Origin: Luteibacter sp. dw_328
GTDB taxonomy: Bacteria > Pseudomonadota > Gammaproteobacteria > Xanthomonadales > Rhodanobacteraceae
DNA: 64,000 nucleotides
NCBI RefSeq assembly: GCF_018449605.1
Contig: NZ_JAAVUW010000004.1
Coordinates: 474,270 to 538,269, forward strand
Direction of reading: 5' to 3'
Shown here: piece by piece, positions 8,587-17,318 of the stretch
Position numbering within the stretch: position 1 is the first letter of the stretch
How the letters are laid out: each line of letters opens with the position of its first letter
Made by a program: the position numbers and the translations under genes
Notes under the pieces: model-generated
What the model saw: only the letters and a program-made list of their open reading frames with translations
Databases searched by the model: none
Told to the model about the DNA's origin: nothing

Positions 8587-9434
8587 GTGGGTCGTTGGTG
8601 ATCGCCGTCGCGCAACCAAACGCCCTCGTGGGCGAAGCGGTGCGCATGGATGGCGACGACGTCATCTGGGTCGACCCGCCGAACCGTCGCCTGCTGCGCT
8701 TGTGCGTGGCGGATGGCGTGCTCCGGGAGGTCGCGCTGTCCGTGCCGCTGTGGTCGTTGGCACAGCGGCCTGACGGATCCTGGGTCGGCGCGGGCGAGGA
8801 GGCATTCTGTGCGATCGATGTCCACACCGGCGAAATCTCGACCGGCGAGCCGGCGCCGTTGAGACCGGGTTGTCGACTCAATGACATGGTCGTCGATGCG
8901 CAGGGCGGCATGTGGGCGGGCTCGATGCATCGCGGCTTGCTGGGCGGGAAGGGCGCGCTTTACTACGCGGTCGATGTCGGCGCGCCGGTCGTCCAGGTGG
9001 CCGACGGTCTTGGTGTCGCCAACGGCATGGCATTCGTCGATGACGGCACATCGCTGCTGGTCGTCGATACCCTTGGCCGTACGTTGCTCTCCTATCCACG
9101 GCCCGGCAGGGATCTCACCCTCGCCGAGCCGGTGGTGGTCACCGATTTTCTCGATGTACCCGGCAAGCCCGACGGGATGGCGATCGGTCCGGGTGGCGCG
9201 GTGTGGGTGGCCATGTGGGGTGGCGCTTGCATCGTCCGACTGGCGGCGAACGGCGCTGTGGAGGAACGCGTGACGATGCCCGCCCCACATGTTGGCAGCT
9301 TGTGCTTTGACCGGCACGGCGACGCCTACGTGTCGAGCTCGCGGGCGCGGCTTACCGAAGCGATGTTACGGACGAATCCGGATTCGGGCGCGCTGTTCCG
9401 CGTGATTCTCCGCCGACAGTCGCGCGAGGCTTAA
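8583..9434 (+). CDS. SMP-30/gluconolactonase-family lactonase
   Basis: A 283-residue six-bladed beta-propeller lactonase. Candidate divalent-metal ligands are E18 (VGEAV), N100 (RLNDM), N148 (VANGMA) and D197 (KPDGMA), the arrangement of SMP-30 family enzymes. It would hydrolyse the sugar lactone made by the SDR dehydrogenase to the acid used by the dehydratase. ATG 8583 overlaps the kinase stop; a longer in-frame extension from 8118 is a shadow inside the kinase gene. The stop overlaps the convergent permease gene by 4 nt. Confidence 0.85.
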   Translation: MSGSLVIAVAQPNALVGEAVRMDGDDVIWVDPPNRRLLRLCVADGVLREVALSVPLWSLAQRPDGSWVGAGEEAFCAIDVHTGEISTGEPAPLRPGCRLNDMVVDAQGGMWAGSMHRGLLGGKGALYYAVDVGAPVVQVADGLGVANGMAFVDDGTSLLVVDTLGRTLLSYPRPGRDLTLAEPVVVTDFLDVPGKPDGMAIGPGGAVWVAMWGGACIVRLAANGAVEERVTMPAPHVGSLCFDRHGDAYVSSSRARLTEAMLRTNPDSGALFRVILRRQSREA

Positions 9435-10666
9435 ATCGTCCGCGTCGCCTCCACCGGGGGCACGCGTGACGCACGCCGTGCAGGCGAGAGAACGGCCAGT
9501 TGCCCAAGCAACAGCAGGAGCAACATCCCGCAGCCGACGTAAAGCAACGATAGCCGCGATGTCTCGAACGCCTGCATCATCCACGCATTGAGTGCGAAAG
9601 CCAGTACGACACCGGCAAGCGCGCCCCCCATGCTGATAAGGCCGTTCTCGGTGAGGAAGTAAACGAGGATGTCGCGACGCGTCGCGCCCAGCGCACGACG
9701 GATGCCGATCTGCCGACGACGTTGACCCACCCAGAAACTCGTCAGTCCCACGATGCCGGCGGCAGTGACCACGAGCAGGGTGACGCAGATCCCGGCGAGC
9801 ATCCAGGCCAGGCCGCGATCGTTGCGGTAGGCCATGTCGCGCACCTGGCTGAAAGCCATGACGCCATGGGGCTGCGGAATGACACGCCGGGTGCTGAGTG
9901 CCTTGAGCGCGTCGGGCACGGAATGCAGCAGCGCCGGAAGTCGCCCGGGTTGTGCCCGGATGACAAAGAACGCGCGGTTATCCGTGATGCGCAGTGGAAC
10001 GAAGATCGCGTCCTGCCAGCGAATGTCCTCACCACTCCGGGTCTCCGGCGTCTGCACATGATCGACGATGCCGATGATGGTGCTCGGGCGAGCATCGCTG
10101 TTGCCGATGTAGATCGCCTTGCCCAGGGCATGCCCGTCCGGAAACGCGCGCTGCGCGAGGGTGCGCGTCACGATGACCGTCGGGCTGTCGGCGCTGGCGT
10201 TAGGTGCCAGTGCACCGATTTCCTCGGAGCGGAAGTTACGTCCCTCGGCAATCTTGACGCCAAGGGTGTTCAGCGCATGGTCGTCGACGAAGTACAGCGA
10301 AGCGCCGTCACTGATGAAATGCTTGCTCATCGGATCCAGCCGGATGCCGCTCTGCCAGCTTCCGCCGAGCAGGGGAAAGGCGTTCGTCGCATAGGCATCC
10401 GCCACCCCCGGCAAGGCGCGCAGCATCGCCACATCGGCTGCCTGGCGCGCTGGCACTTCCGCGTCGGGTGCGACCCACGTGTTGTTGACGACCATGAGTT
10501 CGCTTTCGGCGATGCCGGTTTCGCGTGAAAGGCGGTGCAGGCGCTGCTCAATGACGAAGAGGGCATTGCAGACGATAGCGAGCGTCAACGCGACCTGCAG
10601 GGCGATGAGAACGGCACCGGCCTTGTGATAGCGGAGTGCGGCGAGGATAGGGCGGAAGGGCGGCAT
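9431..10666 (-). CDS. ABC transporter permease, MacB/FtsX type (second of pair)
   Basis: A 411-residue membrane protein with one N-terminal TM segment (about 18-38), a large periplasmic MacB_PCD-like domain, and three C-terminal TM segments with the FtsX signature QRRRQIGIRRALGATRRDIL. Together with the upstream gene (13-nt gap) it would form a heterodimeric type VII ABC permease. This class usually moves no substrate through the membrane and instead transmits force, as in macrolide or lipoprotein handling. No ATPase gene is adjacent. Confidence 0.82.
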   Translation of the reverse strand: MPPFRPILAALRYHKAGAVLIALQVALTLAIVCNALFVIEQRLHRLSRETGIAESELMVVNNTWVAPDAEVPARQAADVAMLRALPGVADAYATNAFPLLGGSWQSGIRLDPMSKHFISDGASLYFVDDHALNTLGVKIAEGRNFRSEEIGALAPNASADSPTVIVTRTLAQRAFPDGHALGKAIYIGNSDARPSTIIGIVDHVQTPETRSGEDIRWQDAIFVPLRITDNRAFFVIRAQPGRLPALLHSVPDALKALSTRRVIPQPHGVMAFSQVRDMAYRNDRGLAWMLAGICVTLLVVTAAGIVGLTSFWVGQRRRQIGIRRALGATRRDILVYFLTENGLISMGGALAGVVLAFALNAWMMQAFETSRLSLLYVGCGMLLLLLLGQLAVLSPARRASRVPPVEATRTI

Positions 10667-10679
10667 GACGGACTCCGGG

Positions 10680-11984
10680 TCAGTTGGCTTTGAGTTGCCA
10701 TGCCGGCTGCACCCTTGAGGCGCGCCAGGTGGGATAGAACGCCGCGACCAGGGTGCTGGCCAGAGCGACGAGGACCGTGAGGCCGAGCAGGGGTAAGCTC
10801 ATATGAACGAGGTTCGCGATGGCCGGATCGAACACGGCGCCGATGCACAACGTGCCTGCCGCAGTGAGGACGACGCCCAGCAAGCCACCGGCGAGGCCGA
10901 CGGAGGCAGCTTCGAGCAGGAACTGCGCATAGATGGCGCCGCGCGAGGCACCGAGCGCCCTGCGGATGCCGATTTCCGGCGCACGACGCATGAACTTCGC
11001 CAGTAGTAGGCCGATCACGTTGATCAGGCAGATGACGAGGAAACCGACGGAAACCAGCAGCCCCATCTTTGCTTCCGGAGGTACGACGTGGCGAACGTCC
11101 AGCCACTCCATCACGTTGCGCAAGCGCACGTTCGGCGGCCACGAGAAGCGGCCGTCGCGAGTCTGTCCGGCCGAATAGTCGTTGAGGAACTGGCGGTAAG
11201 CGGTGGCGCTGGCGGCATCGGGAAGCTCGGCCCAGAAGCTGACGAAGATGCACTCGGAGTGGACGAAGTTATCCCAGCCTGGCTTGAAAGGACGGTTGCA
11301 GAGATTACCGCCGGCAGGATGGAGACCGTCGGCGATGGCCCGCGCGAACGGCATGTAGAGCTCACCCATGTCGCCGAAGCCGCCCTTTGCATCGAGATCG
11401 AAGAAGCGTGGCCGCGCTTCCCAGTGACCGGCGACGCCGACGATGCGGAACTGCTTCCCGTCGAGGTCGATCTCACGGCCGACGCTATTGGCGCCGCCGA
11501 ACACGCGATCGTTGAGGCTCTTCCCGATCACGACCACGCGGGCACGTCCGGCGTCATCCGCCGCCGACCAGGGGGCCCCGAAGAGGAAGGGCACGTCGAA
11601 CATGGGGAACATGTCGGCCTGCACGGCGTAGCCGCGTGCGGGGGACGCCATCGTGTTCGGATCGTCCGGAACGATGGATACGCCGATCGGATACAGCGGT
11701 GTCTGCCGCTTCGCCTTGTGTGCATCGACGAGCGCCATCGCATCTCGCCAGGTGAGCCAAGGCAGCGGCTCACCATCGCTATTGTCCGGCCCATAGTTGT
11801 CGATCTGCGCGATGAACAACTGCGATGACTTTTCCGGAATCGGGTCGCCCGACGTGACGCGAAACACCGCGTAACTGGTCATCGACGCCGCGACGCCCAC
11901 CGCGATCACCAGCACCATCAACAGGGTGAGGACCGGATTGCGCCTGAGGCTGCGAAGCCCGAGTTGCACGTAGTAACCGAACAT
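10680..11984 (-). CDS. ABC transporter permease, MacB/FtsX type (first of pair)
   Basis: A 434-residue protein with an N-terminal TM segment (about 18-40), a periplasmic domain with MacB_PCD features, and a C-terminal FtsX domain containing RRAPEIGIRRALGASRGAIY. It is first in the two-gene minus-strand unit. In related clusters the ATP-binding subunit and an HlyD-type adaptor lie next to such pairs; neither is here, so the partners must be elsewhere or lost. The substrate cannot be predicted. Confidence 0.82.
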   Translation of the reverse strand: MFGYYVQLGLRSLRRNPVLTLLMVLVIAVGVAASMTSYAVFRVTSGDPIPEKSSQLFIAQIDNYGPDNSDGEPLPWLTWRDAMALVDAHKAKRQTPLYPIGVSIVPDDPNTMASPARGYAVQADMFPMFDVPFLFGAPWSAADDAGRARVVVIGKSLNDRVFGGANSVGREIDLDGKQFRIVGVAGHWEARPRFFDLDAKGGFGDMGELYMPFARAIADGLHPAGGNLCNRPFKPGWDNFVHSECIFVSFWAELPDAASATAYRQFLNDYSAGQTRDGRFSWPPNVRLRNVMEWLDVRHVVPPEAKMGLLVSVGFLVICLINVIGLLLAKFMRRAPEIGIRRALGASRGAIYAQFLLEAASVGLAGGLLGVVLTAAGTLCIGAVFDPAIANLVHMSLPLLGLTVLVALASTLVAAFYPTWRASRVQPAWQLKAN

Positions 11985-12079
11985 CGTTGGCGATCCCTGT
12001 GGTGTCGTTCCCAGGGGAGGTTAGCAAGGCGTGTGCCATGCGCCGCGCGGCGCCGCGCGGTCACCTTCGTCGCCACGGG

Positions 12080-12110
12080 CCTGTCCGCGGACAAACGTCC
12101 GGCGGACAGG
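12080..12110. terminator. Strong GC hairpin between the reductase and permease genes
   Basis: CCTGTCCGC (12080-12088) pairs perfectly with GCGGACAGG (12102-12110) around a 13-nt loop. It lies just past the 3' end of the reductase gene (minus strand). There is no clear T-tract, so it may be a hairpin repeat rather than an intrinsic terminator. Confidence 0.4.
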
Positions 12111-12124
12111 CGGACGTGACCCCT

Positions 12125-13186
12125 TCAGGGGATCAGTCGCTCCGCGCGCAAACGCTCGAAGGCGTCGAAGAAGGCATCGTCGGTGGGTTGGTAATCGAGG
12201 AAGCCGAGGCGGCGGCTCTTCGACATGTCGGTAACGACTTCGATCGGCCGACCCAGGTCGGCGTCGCTGTGCCAGGCGGATACGAGGCGGTGCATATCGG
12301 GCTCGAGCAGGCCATGGCGTGTCGCCAACTCCCTCCACACGACGGCATCGTCGGCCATCTGCCGTTCGAGAGGGATAACCTCGCCATCGAAAGGCGCGGC
12401 TTCAAGGCCGAACCACGAGGCAAGGCGCGACCACATCCAGCTCCAGCGGAAGACATCGCCGTTGACCACGTTGAAGGCTTCGTTGGCGGCGGCCGGCGTG
12501 GTCGAGGCCCATACCAGGTGGCGGGCGAGCTGACGCGCGTCGGTCATATCGGTGAGACTCTGCCATTGCGCCGCCGAACCGGGAAAGCGGAACGGCCGGC
12601 CGGTCGCCTTGCAGATCGAGGCGTAGACGGCGAGCGTGGTCGCCATGTTCATGGCGTTCCCGACCGCCACGCCGATCACCGTGTGCGGACGATGCACGCT
12701 CCAGGTGAAGCCATCGCGGGCGGCGGCGGCGAACACCTCGTCTTCCTGCGCGTAGTAAAAGTTGTCGACATCAAGGCGGCCCTGCTCCTCGCGGAACGGT
12801 GTCTCGGGGAGTGCGCCCTTGCCGTAGGCCTCGAAAGGGCCAAGGTAGTGCTTGAGGCCGGTGACCAGGGCGACGTGACGAACGCTGCCGGTCGGTCGCA
12901 GCCCGTCGAGCAGGTGGCGAACCATCGCGGCATTGACTCGTATGTTTTCGCGCTCGTTGGCCTGCCGCGACCAGGTGGCGATGTAGACGTGGGTCGGCGC
13001 GATGTCGCCGAGCGCGACACGCGTGCCCTCGGCATCGGTGAGGTCGGCCGCCACGGCTCGTACGGCGGTCTGCGATCCCGGGCGGCGGGCGAGGGCGGCG
13101 ACCGGCCAGCCGTCCTCGACGAGCCGTTCGGTAAGGGCGCTGCCGATGATGCCGCTGGCGCCGACGATGAGGGCTTTGTCGTTCAT
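12125..13186 (-). CDS. PRISE-type SDR (progesterone 5-beta-reductase/iridoid synthase-like)
   Basis: A 353-residue atypical short-chain dehydrogenase. GASGIIG (9-15) binds the cofactor. The family hallmarks TGLKHY (109-114, catalytic K112) and YYAQED (144-149, catalytic Y144) are present, spaced 32 residues apart as in plant P5betaR (K147/Y179), followed by HRPHTVIG (165-172). These enzymes reduce activated C=C bonds such as enones with NADPH. ATG 13186 opens directly on the nucleotide-binding strand; the frame extends to a TTG at 13255 with no better support. Monocistronic; bacterial role unknown. Confidence 0.8.
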   Translation of the reverse strand: MNDKALIVGASGIIGSALTERLVEDGWPVAALARRPGSQTAVRAVAADLTDAEGTRVALGDIAPTHVYIATWSRQANERENIRVNAAMVRHLLDGLRPTGSVRHVALVTGLKHYLGPFEAYGKGALPETPFREEQGRLDVDNFYYAQEDEVFAAAARDGFTWSVHRPHTVIGVAVGNAMNMATTLAVYASICKATGRPFRFPGSAAQWQSLTDMTDARQLARHLVWASTTPAAANEAFNVVNGDVFRWSWMWSRLASWFGLEAAPFDGEVIPLERQMADDAVVWRELATRHGLLEPDMHRLVSAWHSDADLGRPIEVVTDMSKSRRLGFLDYQPTDDAFFDAFERLRAERLIP

Positions 13187-13352
13187 GGGGAGCTCGGGGA
13201 GGGAGGCCCTGTAACCATGGAGCCGCGAGGCGACCGTTCCAACCGTGCGAATCAAACGGGCGTTAGTTTCTTCATCACACGCGGAGGACTACTATCCGGT
13301 CCGCAAGGGCCGCCGTGTGCGCCCGTTTCACCTCCCATTCGAAGGAAGCTTC

Positions 13353-13841
13353 ATGTCCGTACACCTGGTTGCCGCGCTCGATGAGAATTTTGCCATCGGC
13401 AAGCAGGGGGGGCTGCCCTGGCACCTCCCCGAAGATCTGCGTCACTTCAAGCGACTGACCACGGACAAGTCCGTGCTGATGGGGCGCAAGACCGCCGAGT
13501 CGATCGGCAAGGCCCTTCCGGACCGTGTGAACTACGTGCTTTCGCGCAAGGGCGAGGCGCCGTATCCGGGCCAGATCACCGTTCGTTCGGTAGCCGAGGC
13601 GCAGGCAAGCTGCAACCACGCGGGCCTCATGGTCATCGGTGGCGGCGAAGTGTTCCGCGAGGCGCTGCCGTATGCGCGCACGCTGTACCTGACCTGGGTC
13701 TACGCCGCCGTGGATGGCGCCGACGTGTTCTTCCCGGGCATCGATTTCAAGGAATGGGCCGAGGTGTCGCGCGTTCATCACAAGGCCGACAAGGAGCACG
13801 CCCACTCGTTCGACATGGTCGAATACGTCCGGAACGTCTGA
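13353..13841 (+). CDS. folA: Dihydrofolate reductase
   Basis: A 162-residue cytosolic enzyme that reduces dihydrofolate to tetrahydrofolate with NADPH. GGLPWHLPEDLRHFK contains the catalytic Asp and substrate-binding residues, VLMGRKTAESIG binds cofactor, and VIGGGEVFREALP is the second nucleotide motif. Length matches E. coli FolA (159). ATG 13353 follows GAAGGAAG. The stop overlaps the next gene's start by one base (TGATG), so the Nudix-ThiE protein is translationally coupled. Confidence 0.95.
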   Translation: MSVHLVAALDENFAIGKQGGLPWHLPEDLRHFKRLTTDKSVLMGRKTAESIGKALPDRVNYVLSRKGEAPYPGQITVRSVAEAQASCNHAGLMVIGGGEVFREALPYARTLYLTWVYAAVDGADVFFPGIDFKEWAEVSRVHHKADKEHAHSFDMVEYVRNV

Positions 13842-14773
13842 TGCATGTCGTTGCCGGCGTCCTCGTCGACGGTGCCGGACGGATCCTGATCGCGCAGCGA
13901 CCGCCGGGTAAGCACCTGGCGGGCATGTGGGAATTCCCGGGCGGCAAGCTGGAGCCGGGCGAAACGCCACTGATGGCGCTGGAGCGCGAGCTCGACGAGG
14001 AACTCGGCATCGCGGTCGATCCGCTCTCTTTCGAGGCGCTCGTTCGCATTCCGTGGAACTACGGCGAGCGCGGCATGTTGCTTGAAGCGATTCTCGTGCG
14101 CGCCTGGGTGGGCGAGCCGAAGGCGCTCGACGCGGCCGAGATCCGCTGGCTTGATCCGCGCGATATCGATCCCGCGATGCTCGCGCCCGCGGACCGGCCC
14201 ATCCTCGCGGCGACGCGGTTGCCGCCGCATTATCCGATCACACCGCCCGACGTGTCGGCCGATGACGCCGTCGCTTTGCTCACGAGCGCGCTGGCCCAGG
14301 GTGAGCGATTGCTTCAGCTTCGCGTGCCAGGGCTGCCGGTCGATGCGTTGCGCGGTGTGGCCGCTCGCGTGCTTCCGGAGCTGCGTGCGTTGGGTGCGAC
14401 CTTGCTGCTCAGCCGCGATATCGACGGTGCGCTCGCATTCGGCGATGGCGTGGGGGTGCATCTGGCGGCATCGCAGCTCCATGCCCTGGATGCGCGACCC
14501 TTGCCACTGTCACAGACCGTCGCTGCGTCGTGTCACAACGCGGCCGAACTCGCACGTGCTTCGGCGCTGGGTTGCGACTTCGCGACGTTGTCTCCGGTGC
14601 ACGCTACGGCGAGCCATCCGGGTGCCGAACCGCTGGGCTGGCCGCGTTTCGCGCAGCTGGCTGAAGCGGCGTCGTTGCCGGTGTATGCGTTGGGCGGGCT
14701 CGGGCCGGACGACGGGATGGAGGCACGGCTGCATGCGGCGCAGGGGGTTGCGGGGATTCGTGGTTTTTTTTGA
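13841..14773 (+). CDS. Nudix hydrolase (MutT-like) fused to ThiE-like domain
   Basis: A 310-residue two-domain protein. Residues 1-~130 carry a complete Nudix box, beginning GKLEPGE and ending REL-EELGI, preceded by PPGKHLAGMWEFPGG, as in MutT (8-oxo-dGTP diphosphatase). Residues ~145-310 resemble thiamine-phosphate synthase (ThiE/TenI): LLSRDIDGAL, SCHNAAELARAS and VYALGGLGPDD. This fusion is known in gammaproteobacteria; the ThiE half may be non-catalytic. It directly follows folA by a TGATG overlap. Confidence 0.88.
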   Translation: MHVVAGVLVDGAGRILIAQRPPGKHLAGMWEFPGGKLEPGETPLMALERELDEELGIAVDPLSFEALVRIPWNYGERGMLLEAILVRAWVGEPKALDAAEIRWLDPRDIDPAMLAPADRPILAATRLPPHYPITPPDVSADDAVALLTSALAQGERLLQLRVPGLPVDALRGVAARVLPELRALGATLLLSRDIDGALAFGDGVGVHLAASQLHALDARPLPLSQTVAASCHNAAELARASALGCDFATLSPVHATASHPGAEPLGWPRFAQLAEAASLPVYALGGLGPDDGMEARLHAAQGVAGIRGFF

Positions 14774-14783
14774 GCCCCAGAGC

Positions 14784-14847
14784 ATCGCCGCTGAAGCGGC
14801 TCCCACAGGGTGGCCTTGCTCCTTGTGGGAGCCGATTCATCGGCGAT
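14784..14847. repeat. REP-like inverted pair
   Basis: A GCCGCTGAAGCGGC hairpin unit with CTCCCACAG tail (14784-14809) faces an inverted unit with core GCCGATTCATCGGC (14824-14847). It lies between the 3' ends of two convergent genes. Same family as copies near 17.2, 21.6, 23.7, 30.5, 53.4 and 63.98 kb. Confidence 0.85.
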
Positions 14848-14864
14848 AGATCGCAAAGCGATCC

Positions 14865-15620
14865 TTATTTGGACTTCAGCCGCGCCACCAACGCCCGCAA
14901 AACCCCCTGCGTTTCATCCGCAAAGAAATCGTCGATGAAGCCCGGGTCGAGTAGATCGGTCGTATCGCCCCACACCGCGACCAGATCCGCGCGCGCAATG
15001 GCGCGCGTGCGCAGCATCGCCTTCGGTGGCAACTTGAGCATGTCGGTCATCCACATCACGGCGCGTTGGACGACCTGCTCGACGGTCGCCAGCTCGTCCA
15101 CCAGGCCGATGACATGGGCCTGCTCGGCATCGACCATGGCGCCCGCGACAAGCAGGCGTTCCGCGCGGTAATTGCCGACGATGCGGCGCATGGCGAACTG
15201 GATCGGCTCCGGCACCGACAGGCCGACCTGCACTTCGTTGAGGCCGATCTTGTAAGGGCCGTGCGCCATGATGCGGTAGTCGCAGAACAGCGCGACCACG
15301 GCGCCGCCGGCCGGGCTGTGACCCGTAATGGCGGCCACGGTGGGGATGCTCGACGCGGCGATCGCACCGCAGAGGGCGAAGAACTCGTTCCAGAATTCCT
15401 GCACGCCCGCGCGATCGCGCTGGATCAGCGCCGGTACGTCCACGCCTGCAGAGAACATGCCCTGCGCGCCGGAGATGACGATGCCGCGCGCACCGTTGGA
15501 CGGCGCTTCGACGATAGCCTCGCGCAGCGCACGCACGAGATTGATGTCGAACGCGTTGACCGGGGCACGCGCCATGCGGATTTCATGGATGCCGCCGTCG
15601 TGCGGAAGGATGTCGAGCAT
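14865..15620 (-). CDS. Enoyl-CoA hydratase/isomerase family protein
   Basis: A 251-residue crotonase-fold protein. The oxyanion-hole segments are ISGAQGMFSAGVD (~56-68) and GHSPAGGAVVALFCDYR; the segment IGLNEVQVGL carries a glutamate at a position often catalytic in hydratases. ATG 15620 is chosen because it opens on the domain; the frame is open to 15686. Substrate unknown (could be hydration, isomerisation or thioester hydrolysis). Isolated from other fatty-acid genes. Confidence 0.82.
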   Translation of the reverse strand: MLDILPHDGGIHEIRMARAPVNAFDINLVRALREAIVEAPSNGARGIVISGAQGMFSAGVDVPALIQRDRAGVQEFWNEFFALCGAIAASSIPTVAAITGHSPAGGAVVALFCDYRIMAHGPYKIGLNEVQVGLSVPEPIQFAMRRIVGNYRAERLLVAGAMVDAEQAHVIGLVDELATVEQVVQRAVMWMTDMLKLPPKAMLRTRAIARADLVAVWGDTTDLLDPGFIDDFFADETQGVLRALVARLKSK

Positions 15621-15702
15621 GGGCGCGTGTCCGTCGGTGATGTTGGGGGGATTATGACCGGGCAGTGCCGCAAGGGCATGCCGCACTGCGGTCGTACCGG
15701 GG

Positions 15703-17169
15703 TTACTGGTGCGGCAGATCGGCGTCGGCCCAGGTGTAACGCAGGGCGTAGTCGAGGCTCACCGAGCCATTGGCCGGCACATCCACCTGGAATTCCAGCA
15801 GATCCGGCGTCGACTTCGTCGGCTTGATCGACGAGGACGTCACCGCCCAGGCGCGCCAGCGACTCGGATGCTCGCGTACCGTGATCGTGCGCTTCGTGTC
15901 GCCGGCATTGGTCAGGGTAAGGCGGGTGCCCTCATCCATGCGATGCGACGCTGGGTCCGCGCTGAATGAGGTCTGCTCGCGGGTGGCGGAGAGGTCGAAC
16001 GCATTGCCGAGGGAAACGGTCGCATCCTTGTTCTTCGGCGTGTCGTCGAGGCGGCCCTCGCCGAGCAGTTCGGCATTGCCGTCGCGGTCGGTGGTGAGTA
16101 CGCGGACGTAGCCCGACGGCAATGCGTCGAACGCCTTGAAGCGAAGGTTCGAGACGATCTGCGTGCTCGGCGGCATGCCGATGTCGCGCTCAGTGCGCGG
16201 CGGGGTGCCGTAGTAGCGCATGTTGGTGTCGTAGACGGCTTCACGCTCGCAATCCAGCGTGCGACTGTCATACAGCGGCGTCTGCGTCACGCTGCCATCG
16301 GGCAGGTCCACGGCCGTCGGTAAGGTGTAGGTGCGCAAGTCGCCGAGCGTGGCCTGATGGGGCTCGTTCGCGGAGGCATCCATAGCCATCGCCGCGGGTG
16401 CGGCGCGCGCCATGAACATCTTCGGCTGCGGCGGCGCCTTGGCACGCTGGGCATCGCCAGCGACAAGCTTCAGGGAGACATCCTTCCAGTCGCGACCGCT
16501 GCGGTTGGCGATGCTGGCGGAGGCATCGAAGTTCATCTTGCAGGTGGCGCCGGGCGCGACCGTTGCCACATAGGCACCGCGCCAGCCCAATCCGGAGGTG
16601 GGGTAGTCGAGCTGCGCGGTGGTGTTGCCCGCGCTGCCGCCGGCGACGCGTACCTGCAGGGTAGACCCCCGGGCGAAGTCGGTGGCGTCGGCCGCGCGCA
16701 ACGCCGCATAGCTCTTGATCAGGCTGGCCTGGCCGCTGGCTTCGCGGATCACCAGGGTGTCGCCGCCACGAACCAGTGTGCCACTGGCGATAGGCTGACC
16801 CGTGGTTCCGATGGCGGTGACGTTATGCCCGACCAGTCCGGCCACGGCACCGTCAAAGCCCTGCCCGAGCAGCAGGCGTTGGGAAACCACCCGTGTCCCC
16901 TTGCCGGGGAAGCGCAGCGAAAGCGCTTCGCTGTCCAGGGCGGCGGGGAGGCCATCGATGGAGAGATCCTGCGCGCCGCCCTTCAGGTCGAAGCTGCGAC
17001 GTTCGTGGACCACGGCGTAACCATCGCCCGAGACGGCTTCGCCATTGGTGGCGAAAAGCTGGTCGCCCTCGGCGCGGTAGAGGGTGAGCGCGGTGCGCTC
17101 GTCGGTGGCGGCGAAGGCCGGCAGTGCGATGGCACCGGCGATCGCGAGAACAAGCAGACGACGCGACAT
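15703..17169 (-). CDS. Secreted DUF4139 domain protein
   Basis: A 488-residue protein with a clear signal peptide (cleavage about AFA-ATDE, residue 21). It matches the pattern of DUF4139/mucoidy-inhibitor-like proteins: N-terminal region with SIDGLPAALDSEAL, a central QLDYPTSGLGWRGAYVA, NRSGRDWKDVSLKLVAGD, and a C-terminal beta-rich domain. Probably periplasmic or surface. Function not established; no operon partner is obvious (82 nt from the enoyl-CoA hydratase on the same strand). Confidence 0.78.
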   Translation of the reverse strand: MSRRLLVLAIAGAIALPAFAATDERTALTLYRAEGDQLFATNGEAVSGDGYAVVHERRSFDLKGGAQDLSIDGLPAALDSEALSLRFPGKGTRVVSQRLLLGQGFDGAVAGLVGHNVTAIGTTGQPIASGTLVRGGDTLVIREASGQASLIKSYAALRAADATDFARGSTLQVRVAGGSAGNTTAQLDYPTSGLGWRGAYVATVAPGATCKMNFDASASIANRSGRDWKDVSLKLVAGDAQRAKAPPQPKMFMARAAPAAMAMDASANEPHQATLGDLRTYTLPTAVDLPDGSVTQTPLYDSRTLDCEREAVYDTNMRYYGTPPRTERDIGMPPSTQIVSNLRFKAFDALPSGYVRVLTTDRDGNAELLGEGRLDDTPKNKDATVSLGNAFDLSATREQTSFSADPASHRMDEGTRLTLTNAGDTKRTITVREHPSRWRAWAVTSSSIKPTKSTPDLLEFQVDVPANGSVSLDYALRYTWADADLPHQ

Positions 17170-17228
17170 AGTCTCTCTCCGTGATGATCCTGCGGGATCA
17201 TACCGGGCGGACGTGAACCGTGACTTTG

Positions 17229-17310
17229 TGTAGGAGCCGATTCATCGGCGATGGGTGCTGGCGGCGATCTGGCCCGCTGCCGCGGGATCGCCGATGAATC
17301 GGCTCCTACA
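17229..17310. repeat. REP-like inverted pair
   Basis: Two inverted copies of the GCCGATGAATCGGC hairpin with TGTAGGAG/CTCCTACA ends (17229-17252 and 17287-17310), separated by 34 nt that include GGCCCGCTGCCGCGG. It lies between the thioesterase stop and the DUF4139 start, both on the minus strand. Confidence 0.88.
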
Positions 17311-17318
17311 AGGAGGCG

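Noticed and set aside
12080..12110. Operator for the permease pair
   Set aside because: The inverted repeat is a long GC stem better explained as an RNA hairpin at the reductase 3' end; it lies ~95 nt from the permease start with no promoter nearby.
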